A stretch of DNA of 5,975 nt from Alphaproteobacteria bacterium (GTDB lineage Bacteria > Pseudomonadota > Alphaproteobacteria > Rickettsiales > VGDC01), in contig VGDC01000135.1 of NCBI GenBank assembly GCA_016869895.1, forward strand, positions 1 to 5,975, written 5' to 3'. The translations under genes were made by a program, and so were the position numbers. The notes beneath the pieces were generated by a model. The model was not told where the DNA came from. It worked only from the letters and a program-made list of their open reading frames with translations, and made no database searches. Positions 1 to 5,632 of this stretch are shown here, piece after piece (position 1 is the first letter of the stretch; every line of letters begins with the position of its first letter).

Positions 1-66
1 CAAGGCGGCATCGAAGGCGAGAGAGTTTGCAGGCACTTGCGTGTCACGATAGCGGTATTTTTGCAA
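1..66 (-). CDS. Possible N-terminus of a further minus-strand gene (partial, unrecognised)
   Basis: Reading leftwards from a TTG at 66-64, a frame stays open to the window edge. It gives 22 residues beginning (M)QKYRYRDTQVPANSLAFDAA. The reason for choosing this start is a good Shine-Dalgarno sequence, AAAGGTG, five bases upstream. The frame is closed by a TGA at 126-124 and has no ATG. I do not recognise the protein. A second frame starting at a GTG (74-72) is also open to the edge but has a poorer ribosome-binding site and a less protein-like, Cys-containing translation. If real, the gene would sit about 160 bp downstream of the glycosyltransferase, in the same direction, possibly with its own promoter. 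So few residues are visible that this is only a candidate. Confidence 0.3.
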   Translation of the reverse strand, partial: MQKYRYRDTQVPANSLAFDAAL

Positions 67-71
67 AACGT

Positions 72-78
72 CACCTTT
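72..78 (-). promoter_or_regulatory. Shine-Dalgarno sequence for the candidate leftmost gene
   Basis: The minus strand reads AAAGGTG, with five bases between it and the TTG at 66-64. This is the best ribosome-binding site in the left intergenic region and the main argument that coding starts here. It also lies inside an open frame upstream, so it could be chance. Confidence 0.35.
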
Positions 79-111
79 CGGCCGGGCGCAGTGAAACGCC
101 AGTGTGTAGAA

Positions 112-141
112 ACCTGAGAATGTTCAGGTGCTTAGCGAAGC
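112..141 (-). other. Two adjacent small hairpins in a possible 5' leader
   Basis: On the minus strand, GCTT-cgct-AAGC (141-130) is followed directly by ACCTGA-acattc-TCAGGT (129-112). The stems are 4 bp and a perfect 6 bp. No spacer separates them, so they could stack. They lie between the possible promoter (164-192) and the ribosome-binding site at 72-78, that is, in the presumed leader RNA. The same stems would form in a plus-strand transcript. No known riboswitch or RNA family is recognised. Confidence 0.3.
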
Positions 142-163
142 GTATATGCTCGATATTGTAGGC

Positions 164-192
164 ATCGTACCATAATTGGATGCACGGCTCAA
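164..192 (-). promoter_or_regulatory. Possible sigma-70-type promoter, minus strand
   Basis: The minus strand shows TTGAGC (192-187), a 17-bp spacer and TACGAT (169-164). Each box matches four of six consensus bases at the ideal spacing. Transcription would begin near 157 and give a leader of about 90 nt before the TTG at 66. The -35 box overlaps the hairpin at 191-205 by two bases. The assignment rests on pattern alone; boxes of this quality occur by chance. Confidence 0.3.
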
Positions 193-209
193 CCCCTTAC
201 GGGTTTTTT
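191..209 (+). terminator. Short intrinsic-terminator-like hairpin, plus-strand orientation
   Basis: The plus strand reads AACCC-cttac-GGGTT followed by four more T, giving a run of six T in total. The 5-bp stem, small loop and T-tract resemble a weak Rho-independent terminator for a transcript coming from the left on the plus strand. On the minus strand the same hairpin is followed by GAGCC, with no T-run, so it is not a convincing terminator for the operon. No plus-strand gene is visible to its left. Confidence 0.35.
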
Positions 210-224
210 ATGCGAAACCAATCT

Positions 225-1184
225 TTACCAAATGGTTAGGCTATAAGCAGCAAATCCCGCCAATGCTGCGACTGCGATGCCCGTGATGGCTTGCCGGATG
301 CGTCTTCTGCGCCTTGCCCTGCTGGGCTTCACAACGTATCGCTCCACGAGGCGGATGGTGCGGAAGGCGGCGGGCAAATCCTCCATCCGCTGGGTGATGT
401 GCAGCACCATGTCGATGATTGAGAGAACCGCTTCGCGGCGGGAGCGCTCTACGCCGTCGCCCGTCTTGGCGAGGGTACTGGCGGAACGTTCCGCTTCTTT
501 CTTGCCTTTTTTGCGCGTTTCCGTGAAACGGCGGGCATAGAGGGCAGCCCCCGGTGCATAAACGATTTTGCCCAAGGCGGCCTCGCGGGTCATCACCGCA
601 TCGTCCCCCGCAATGAAGGCTTTATGCACCCATGCCTTCTGAAGAATCGAAGTGCGATGGACGCCATGGTAGATGAGGCTGTCGTGGCGGGGGCCGAAAT
701 GTTCGCGGATGAAGGCGTTCAAGCGTTTATAGGCATCGTCTGAGTGGAGGTCGCCGTGCCAGTCGCTGAGGCGCGTGAATTTCTTCATCATGCCGCCGTT
801 CTCGTCGATGTGGTGGACGTCGCTTATTGCGAAGGCCACGTCAGGATCGGCATCCACGGCTTTCAGAAGCGGCAGGGTGTATTCTTCGCTGATGAGATCA
901 TGCGCGCCGAGGAACATGAAATATTCGGTCTCGCAGGCGAAAAGGGGCAGGCGGAAATTCTCGAAAGCCCCCAGATTCTCTGGGTGGAGGACATGTGTGA
1001 TCGAAGAATATTTGGCGGCGAATTCTGCCGCGATGTCGCTGCTGCCATCGGTCGAGCAGTTGTCGTAAATCCAGATGCGTCCCGCTTGGCCGACGACGGA
1101 TTCGAGGGTGGCGCGCAGGTGGCGGGCGTCATTATACAAAGGGATGGCAAGCGTGAGCTTATCTAGCAATGCGGCGTCGGTCAT
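225..1184 (-). CDS. GT2-family glycosyltransferase with C-terminal membrane segment
   Basis: A 319-aa protein predicted to transfer a sugar from a nucleotide donor to a growing glycan at the inner face of the cytoplasmic membrane. The GT-A fold begins with LTLAIPLYNDARHL (10-23). Nucleotide-binding D41 lies in IYDNCSTDGS (39-48). The region of the metal-binding DxD motif reads FLGAHDLI (91-98), so only D96 is obvious. A second acidic pair, GDD (193-195), lies where the catalytic base is expected. After the catalytic domain come a Lys/Arg-rich stretch (223-233), a polybasic run ARRRRRIRQ (290-298) and one hydrophobic segment (about 299-317) that reaches almost to the end. This suggests a tail-anchored enzyme with its catalytic part in the cytoplasm. 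The ATG overlaps the upstream stop (ATGA), with TGGAGG six bases before it. GT2 membership is secure; donor, acceptor and linkage cannot be read. Confidence 0.88.
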   Translation of the reverse strand: MTDAALLDKLTLAIPLYNDARHLRATLESVVGQAGRIWIYDNCSTDGSSDIAAEFAAKYSSITHVLHPENLGAFENFRLPLFACETEYFMFLGAHDLISEEYTLPLLKAVDADPDVAFAISDVHHIDENGGMMKKFTRLSDWHGDLHSDDAYKRLNAFIREHFGPRHDSLIYHGVHRTSILQKAWVHKAFIAGDDAVMTREAALGKIVYAPGAALYARRFTETRKKGKKEAERSASTLAKTGDGVERSRREAVLSIIDMVLHITQRMEDLPAAFRTIRLVERYVVKPSRARRRRRIRQAITGIAVAALAGFAAYSLTIW

Positions 1185-1849
1185 GCATCGCCTCCATCTG
1201 CAAAGAAAGCAGCGGGATGGGAGAAGGAAGCGAGGTTCTCACGGATTTTCGCATCGCTCCACAGCCACCATTCACGGGCGAGCAAGCCGGAGATGGTGGG
1301 TTCATCGAAACGGTAGCGCAGCACTTTCGCAGGAACACCGCCGACGATGGCATAGGGCGGCACATCCTTGGTGACGACCGCACCAGCCGCAACGACAGCT
1401 CCATGGCCGATGGTGACGCCCGTGAGAAGGGTCACGTCCCGCCCTATCCATACATCATGACCGATGATGACCGGACCGTTGTTGGGAGGCGTGACGCCGC
1501 TATCCTTATCTGCAAGGCCGAAGCTTTTGTGATGAATGAAGGGGTGGGTGGTGACCGTGTCGATGGTGTGGTTGCCGAGCGAAATGTTCACATCCTTGGC
1601 AATCGAGGTGAATGCGCCGATGCCGCCTAGTTTCGTGCCTTTTTCGAACAATTTCTCATAGCCGTAGGTATATTTGCCGACGTGGATGCCGTATTGGTTC
1701 AGTAGAGCGGCGCGGAGAAAGTCCTGCCGTGCGCCGAAACGCTTCTTGGCGAGTTTCCGGAACAGGCGGAAAAGGAGGCGGCTTTTACGCCTTGAGAGCC
1801 AGCGCCATATATTGCTCATCTGAATATCGTCGGAAGCGTAAGCGTTCAT
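1181..1849 (-). CDS. Left-handed beta-helix (hexapeptide-repeat) acetyltransferase
   Basis: A 222-aa acyltransferase of the CatB/xenobiotic-acetyltransferase and WbbJ-like group, predicted to move acetyl from acetyl-CoA to a hydroxyl or amino group of a sugar. Hexapeptide turns run from about residue 75 to 165, with the clearest series at 127-160 (VIIG, VWIG, VTIG, AVVAAGAVV). The family's typical end follows: DVPPYAIVGGVPAKVLRYRF (162-181). H102 in TTHPF is the likely catalytic histidine. Residues 14-41 form a strongly basic, possibly amphipathic helix that may hold the protein at the membrane. The start at 1849 follows the upstream stop by 10 bp with only a weak ribosome-binding site; an internal ATG at 1819 (residue 11) has none better. 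High GC content returns in this gene. The acceptor is unknown: O-acetylation of a glycan or N-acetylation of an amino sugar are both possible. Confidence 0.87.
   Translation of the reverse strand: MNAYASDDIQMSNIWRWLSRRKSRLLFRLFRKLAKKRFGARQDFLRAALLNQYGIHVGKYTYGYEKLFEKGTKLGGIGAFTSIAKDVNISLGNHTIDTVTTHPFIHHKSFGLADKDSGVTPPNNGPVIIGHDVWIGRDVTLLTGVTIGHGAVVAAGAVVTKDVPPYAIVGGVPAKVLRYRFDEPTISGLLAREWWLWSDAKIRENLASFSHPAAFFADGGDA
1191..1196 (-). promoter_or_regulatory. Strong Shine-Dalgarno sequence for the glycosyltransferase gene
   Basis: The minus strand reads TGGAGG, six bases before the ATG at 1184, inside the last codons of the acetyltransferase gene. It supports this start despite the 4-bp overlap of the two genes. 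Confidence 0.7.
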
Positions 1850-1859
1850 GTTGGCTCAG

Positions 1860-2555
1860 TTATTTTGAAAGTTGTGGAGCATCATTTTGGAACCAGCCAC
1901 TGTAACCGAGTGAGGTCAGCTTTTCTTTAAAAGCGGCTTCTAATTCAGAATCTTCAAGACTGCAGCACCCCTCCCAATCGTAGCCAGTCGGCGTTGGGTT
2001 GAATATAACAGCGCCCCTTTGCAATGAAGAATACAAAGCGAGTGTTAAATACACTTTCTGGCAGAAAGACAGGCTTTCCGCGTCATTTTCCAAGGGCATG
2101 GCTTGCCATGTCTGGGCAACTATTGGACCTCCGTCCATTTGTGCGTCCACACAGTGAAGGGTTGCACCCAAAACGTCCGCTTTGCTGTTAATTGCTTGCT
2201 GCACTGCATGCATGCCTTTGAAATCGGGTAGTTTTGCAGGGTGAATGTTGAGAGTTGGCAAATGCGTGAATAGACTTTCTGTGATGATACGAAGGAAGAA
2301 CATTAATAGGCAATCGACATCCAAGGATGAGTAGAATTGAGCAATCGCAAGACTCAATCCTTCGCGAGAGGCGTTTTCGATGCGCCGATGCGGGATATTA
2401 TGTGTTTCGCAGTAGCTTTCGATTCCACAGTGGCGGTCTGTGACGACGGTATAACGGAGTTGGTCAGGATAAACCGCATTGAATATCTCGTAAGCCGTGA
2501 TGGGAGCTGCTCCACCACTGGATGCTATGATTCCGATGTGGAGTGGGCGCTGCAT
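1860..2555 (-). CDS. Formyltransferase-fold enzyme, probable sugar N-formyltransferase
   Basis: A 231-aa protein of the formyl_transf_N family (PurN/Fmt/WbkC/VioF fold), which uses N10-formyltetrahydrofolate to formylate an amine. The catalytic set is complete: N103 and H105 in LNIHPAKLPDFKG (102-114) and D141 in MDGGPIVAQ (140-148). The segment LLMFFLRII (83-91) matches the loop that holds the folate in PurN. The N-terminus IGIIASSGGAAP (7-18) has an altered glycine loop compared with PurN. Purine synthesis is unlikely, because the gene lies in a sugar operon beside an aminotransferase; formylation of the amino group that enzyme makes is the natural reading. Residues from about 180 to the end form an extra tail I cannot assign. 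The start follows the upstream stop by 2 bp (TAACAATG), with an AGGA rather far upstream (about 11 bases). GC content is low, as in the WbqC-like gene. The substrate is inferred from context only. Confidence 0.82.
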   Translation of the reverse strand: MQRPLHIGIIASSGGAAPITAYEIFNAVYPDQLRYTVVTDRHCGIESYCETHNIPHRRIENASREGLSLAIAQFYSSLDVDCLLMFFLRIITESLFTHLPTLNIHPAKLPDFKGMHAVQQAINSKADVLGATLHCVDAQMDGGPIVAQTWQAMPLENDAESLSFCQKVYLTLALYSSLQRGAVIFNPTPTGYDWEGCCSLEDSELEAAFKEKLTSLGYSGWFQNDAPQLSK

Positions 2556-2557
2556 TG

Positions 2558-3286
2558 TTATGATTTTCCTGGCGTTTCTGCAAGCACGTCACGCCAATAA
2601 CGTGATGAGGATACGATATATTCAGCGCCATCTTTGCCGCAATGCGCTATCAAATCCAAGATACTCACGTAAGGTGTGAAGTCGCCATGGAACTGGGGAT
2701 AGGGGCGTTTCTGATATTCCATATATTCCAGCGATATACCCGCGTTCTCGAACTGGTCATAATCGATGTAATTCTTAGCGCCATGGCCTGTGATGTAATG
2801 TGTTGCATCATAATGTCGGCAGATGGCGACTACACGCTGTGTGGATGAAGAAGCGATTCCTAGCGTCGAAGACCGTTCGAAACGTGTTTTGAAACCGAAA
2901 TATCCCGAGATGGATTCCAAGGCCGCCATATTCAATTCACAGATTGAATCCCACTGCTTCTCAAGAATCGGGCGAACCAAATCCATCATTTCATTGTAGT
3001 AGGGAGCTTTAAAGTAATGATGGCGTAATTGTTCAAGATGCTTATGCACCCAAGGTGCATCGTATTTTATGGGGGTATTCTTTATCAGCGGAAATCCAGA
3101 GTGTAGAACAGGCACAGACATCCATTCGACACCTTGCGGAGTCTTCACTTGCACTCGGTTCATATAGCCGCTGCGGCTATACTGCACATCATCGTAATGT
3201 ACGTATATATCCGCTAGGCGAATTTGCTCAAATACACCTACCCAAGGGAAATATTGGGGCTGCAAAATGACGATAGACTTAGGCAT
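2558..3286 (-). CDS. WbqC-family protein
   Basis: A 242-aa protein with the signature of the WbqC-like family, which is common in surface-polysaccharide clusters. Family features in order are LQPQYFPWVG (8-17), DIYVHYDDVQYSR (26-38), NRVQVKTPQGVEWMSVPV (43-60), the W79-xx-KH motif, the acceptor-like pocket TGHGAKNYID (166-175), and GISLEYMEYQKRPYPQ (183-198) leading to SILDLIAHCG (208-217). Length is typical and the protein appears complete. No signal peptide or membrane segment is seen, so it should be cytosolic. The biochemical role of this family is not firmly known to me; modification of a sugar amine or support of a sugar-modifying enzyme are possibilities. The start overlaps the aminotransferase stop by 8 bp, with no strong ribosome-binding site, so translation is probably coupled. 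GC content is low, shared with the next gene. Confidence 0.85.
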   Translation of the reverse strand: MPKSIVILQPQYFPWVGVFEQIRLADIYVHYDDVQYSRSGYMNRVQVKTPQGVEWMSVPVLHSGFPLIKNTPIKYDAPWVHKHLEQLRHHYFKAPYYNEMMDLVRPILEKQWDSICELNMAALESISGYFGFKTRFERSSTLGIASSSTQRVVAICRHYDATHYITGHGAKNYIDYDQFENAGISLEYMEYQKRPYPQFHGDFTPYVSILDLIAHCGKDGAEYIVSSSRYWRDVLAETPGKS

Positions 3287-4412
3287 GGGAGACTTTTCCC
3301 AGATAGGCCAGAATCACCTCGCAGACCCGCGCGATTTCGTCATCGCGGATGTCGTGGTAGGACGGCAGATTGATGGCGCGGTCGTAAAGCCCATAGCTCA
3401 CCACGTTCTCCGGCTTGGAAGCGAAGGAGGGGAACTGGCTGACGGGATAGAAGAACACGCGTGCGTCGATGTTCGCAGCGGCCATATCGGCAAGCAGTTC
3501 TTCACGGTGGAAGGAAATGGATTTATCGAACACCACCGTGCTCATCCAATAGGAATTGATGCAACCTTCCGGTTCGGGGTTGAGGTGCAATCCTGCCACC
3601 TTGCCCAAACGCGCCTGATATTGGGCGAAGATTTCCCGCTTGCGGGCGACGAGCTCGTCGATGCGCTCCATTTGCGCCGTGCCGACTGCGGCCTCCATAT
3701 TGGACATCTTGTATTTATAGCCGATTTTCTCGCACCAGAATTGCTTGGAGATTTTCGGGTCGCGGCCATGCCCCTCGAGGATCAACAGCTTTTCGTAAAG
3801 CTCCGGCGATTGGACGACCAGCGCGCCGCCTTCTCCGGTGGTGACGGTCTTCGTGCCGTGGAAAGAGAAAGTCGCCATGTCGCCGATGGATGCGGCTTTG
3901 CGGCCTTTATAGACGGAACCCAAAGCTTCTGCGGCATCTTCGATGACGGCGATGCCGTGGCGTTTAGCGATAGCCATGATGGCGTCCATATCGCAAAGAT
4001 TGCCATAGAGATGCACAGGGATGATGGCTTTGGTCTTCGAAGTGATGGCCGCTTCGATGGCCTTGGGGTCGATGCACCAGCTGTCTTCCAGCACATCCAC
4101 GAACACCGGCGTCGCGCCGAGGTAGGTGATGGGGGAGACGGAGGCGATCCAGGTGATGTCCGGCACGATGACCTCATCGCCCGCGCCGATGTCCAGCGCG
4201 GCGAGGGCAAGGTGCAGCGCGCCTGTGCAGCTGGAGGTGGGAATCACATAGGGCACATCCAGATAGGCTTTCAGCAGGTCGCGGAAGCGGTAGATGTAAT
4301 CATAGCATTTCTCGCCCCAGCCATTCGCGGCGGCATCGGTGGCGTAGGAAACCTCGCGCTCCGTGATGGAAGGTTTGGCGTAATGGATGCGGGAGAGGGC
4401 GGAAGCGGTCAT
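3279..4412 (-). CDS. DegT/DnrJ/EryC1/StrS-family sugar aminotransferase (PLP)
   Basis: A 377-aa, full-length PLP-dependent aminotransferase acting on keto groups of nucleotide sugars, normally with glutamate as donor. K188 in FSFHGTKTVTTGEGGA (182-197) is the lysine that forms the internal aldimine. D159 in IEDAAEALGS (157-166) should bind the pyridine nitrogen, and SSCTGALHLAL (60-70) should bind the cofactor phosphate. GYKYKMSNMEAAVG (231-244) is the family's usual substrate-side motif. Overall it resembles perosamine-synthase-type C4 aminotransferases, but C3 enzymes of the same superfamily cannot be excluded. The lysine rules out the ColD-type dehydratases, which carry histidine there. 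The ATG overlaps the upstream TGA by one base (TGATG), with GAGGTG five bases before it. It follows a C-methyltransferase, so the substrate may be a branched 4-keto-6-deoxy sugar. Family is certain; regiochemistry is inferred. Confidence 0.92.
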   Translation of the reverse strand: MTASALSRIHYAKPSITEREVSYATDAAANGWGEKCYDYIYRFRDLLKAYLDVPYVIPTSSCTGALHLALAALDIGAGDEVIVPDITWIASVSPITYLGATPVFVDVLEDSWCIDPKAIEAAITSKTKAIIPVHLYGNLCDMDAIMAIAKRHGIAVIEDAAEALGSVYKGRKAASIGDMATFSFHGTKTVTTGEGGALVVQSPELYEKLLILEGHGRDPKISKQFWCEKIGYKYKMSNMEAAVGTAQMERIDELVARKREIFAQYQARLGKVAGLHLNPEPEGCINSYWMSTVVFDKSISFHREELLADMAAANIDARVFFYPVSQFPSFASKPENVVSYGLYDRAINLPSYHDIRDDEIARVCEVILAYLGKVSHA

Positions 4413-5632
4413 CAGAACACCTCAAGCTTCGGAATCGCCACCACGAACTTCGCGCCCCATTCGCGCGCGTAAGCCAGCTGTTTGGTCACTTCTTCGCGGA
4501 GATTCCATGGAAAGATGACGATGTAATCCGGCTTCGTCTCCGCCAGTTTATCGGGCGAAACCACGGGGATGTGGCTGCCGGGCAGCAGCAGGCCTTGCTT
4601 GTGCGGCGAAAGATCGCAGACGTAATCCACGAAACCCGTCTTCACGCCGCTGTAGTTGAGCAAGGTGTTGCCCTTAGCGGCTGCGCCGTATCCGGCGATG
4701 GTCTTGCCCGCTTTCTTTGCGGAAATCAGGAATTCAAGGAATTCGAGGCGCACCTTGTCCACCGCCTTCTGGAATCCATCATAGAAGGCGAGGCTATCCA
4801 TACCCGCCGCACGTTCCTTGCCGAGCACTTCGGCCACAGAACTGCGCACCGCATGCGCGCCTTTGTGCGACATCAGCACCCGTAGCGAGCCGCCATGGGT
4901 GGGGATTTCCTGCACATGGAACACTTCCAGCCCTTGCGCTTCGGCGATTTTCTGCACCGTCAGCAGCGAAAGATAGGAGAAATGCTCGTGATAAATCGTG
5001 TCGAACTGGTTGTTCTGCACCAGTTGCAGCAAGTGGGGGAACTCGAAGGACGCGACGCCCTTTTCCTTCAGCAGAATCTTGAATCCGCCGAGGAAATCAT
5101 TGATATCGGGCACATGCGCCAAGACGTTATTGGCGGCGGTGAGGTCGGCGTGCCAGCCTTCATCGGCCAGTTGTTTGGCGGTGGCTTTGCCGAAGAACAG
5201 CTCGCAGGTCTCGATGCCTTTTTCGCGTGCGGCTTTGGCGGTGCTGGCGGTCGGCTCAACACCGAGGCAGGGGATGCCCATGGCTTTCGCGTGTTGCAGC
5301 AGATAGCCATCGTTCGAGGCAACCTCCACGATGCGGGAATCTTCGTTTAAGCCAAATTCCGCAGCCATATCCCCCACGAAGCGTTTGGCATGCGCCACCC
5401 AGCTGGAGGAGAAGGAGGAGAAATAGGCGTAATCCTCCGAGAAAATCTCGTCATGGCTTTTGAATTCGTCGATCTGCGTGAGGAAACAGGATTCGCATGT
5501 CCAGATTTTGAGCGGGTAAAAGACTTCCGGCGCGTTCAGATCCGTCGGTCGCAGGTAGGAGTTCGACGGCGGCGCGAGGTCGAGGTCAGCGAAGACATGG
5601 GAAAGCTGCGTGTCGCAGAACCTACAATGCAT
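4412..5632 (-). CDS. Zinc-binding SAM-dependent sugar C-methyltransferase
   Basis: A 406-aa enzyme of the three-domain family that includes TylC3, EvaC and TcaB9, which put a methyl branch on C3 of NDP-4-keto-deoxysugars. The N-terminal zinc site is formed by C3, C6, C46 and C49 (CRFC and CESC). The SAM-binding core begins with IVEVASNDGYLL (101-112), and ANNVLAHVPD (167-176) marks the later part of the Rossmann fold. The family's active-site motif is intact as YHEHFSYLS (214-222), with Y214, E216 and H217 equivalent to the residues discussed for TcaB9. The C-terminal Rossmann-like domain shows GYGAAAKGN (314-322) and IVIFPWN (371-377). The start is fixed by C3 and by a stop a short way upstream in frame. 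It overlaps the epimerase by 11 bp. Assignment to C-methylation is strong; the carbon and the nucleotide (TDP, GDP or CDP) are not shown. Confidence 0.9.
   Translation of the reverse strand: MHCRFCDTQLSHVFADLDLAPPSNSYLRPTDLNAPEVFYPLKIWTCESCFLTQIDEFKSHDEIFSEDYAYFSSFSSSWVAHAKRFVGDMAAEFGLNEDSRIVEVASNDGYLLQHAKAMGIPCLGVEPTASTAKAAREKGIETCELFFGKATAKQLADEGWHADLTAANNVLAHVPDINDFLGGFKILLKEKGVASFEFPHLLQLVQNNQFDTIYHEHFSYLSLLTVQKIAEAQGLEVFHVQEIPTHGGSLRVLMSHKGAHAVRSSVAEVLGKERAAGMDSLAFYDGFQKAVDKVRLEFLEFLISAKKAGKTIAGYGAAAKGNTLLNYSGVKTGFVDYVCDLSPHKQGLLLPGSHIPVVSPDKLAETKPDYIVIFPWNLREEVTKQLAYAREWGAKFVVAIPKLEVF
4418..4423 (-). promoter_or_regulatory. Strong Shine-Dalgarno sequence for the aminotransferase gene
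   Basis: The minus strand reads GAGGTG, five bases before the ATG at 4412, within the last codons of the C-methyltransferase gene. It confirms the start at the TGATG junction. Confidence 0.65.

Larger units (their letters stand above)
1850..3286. other. Low-GC segment spanning two genes
   Basis: Hand counts on 60-bp lines give 38% (2281-2340), 42% (2941-3000), 42% (3001-3060), 43% (1921-1980) and 53% (2341-2400) here. Outside it they give 62% (1681-1740), 67% (1381-1440), 62% (3601-3660), 68% (4141-4200) and 62% (5101-5160). The change coincides with the WbqC-like and formyltransferase genes and reverses on both sides. No insertion sequence, direct repeat or integrase is visible at the borders, and gene junctions remain tight. 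This pattern suggests separate ancestry of the pair, brought in by recombination. Confidence 0.75.

Noticed and set aside
1..74. Alternative minus-strand frame from a GTG at 74-72
   Set aside because: It is open to the edge, but the upstream sequence is a poorer ribosome-binding site and the translation looks less like a protein than the TTG frame.
1..224. tRNA, 4.5S RNA, RNase P or tmRNA gene in the left gap
   Set aside because: I looked for conserved tRNA arm sequences and the hallmark core motifs of these RNAs and found none.
744..1166. Plus-strand open frame antisense to the glycosyltransferase
   Set aside because: It is the complement of a well-supported GT2 gene, has no recognisable motif, and has no convincing ribosome-binding site.
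1181..1819. Shorter acetyltransferase starting at the ATG at residue 11
   Set aside because: No better ribosome-binding site precedes it, and the longer start keeps the close operon spacing of 10 bp.
1860..2555. Housekeeping phosphoribosylglycinamide formyltransferase (purN)
   Set aside because: The catalytic residues fit, but the N-terminal loop differs and the gene lies inside a sugar-modification operon with no purine genes around, so a sugar substrate is more likely.
1850..3290. Insertion sequence or integron borders around the low-GC pair
   Set aside because: No transposase, inverted terminal repeats, target duplication or attC-like site is visible at either edge.
3267..4472. A 401-codon open frame on the plus strand antisense to the aminotransferase
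   Set aside because: The minus strand here encodes a complete aminotransferase with all cofactor motifs. The plus-strand translation is rich in His, Asp and Gly, shows no family motif, and is what the codon structure of a high-GC gene leaves open on its complement.
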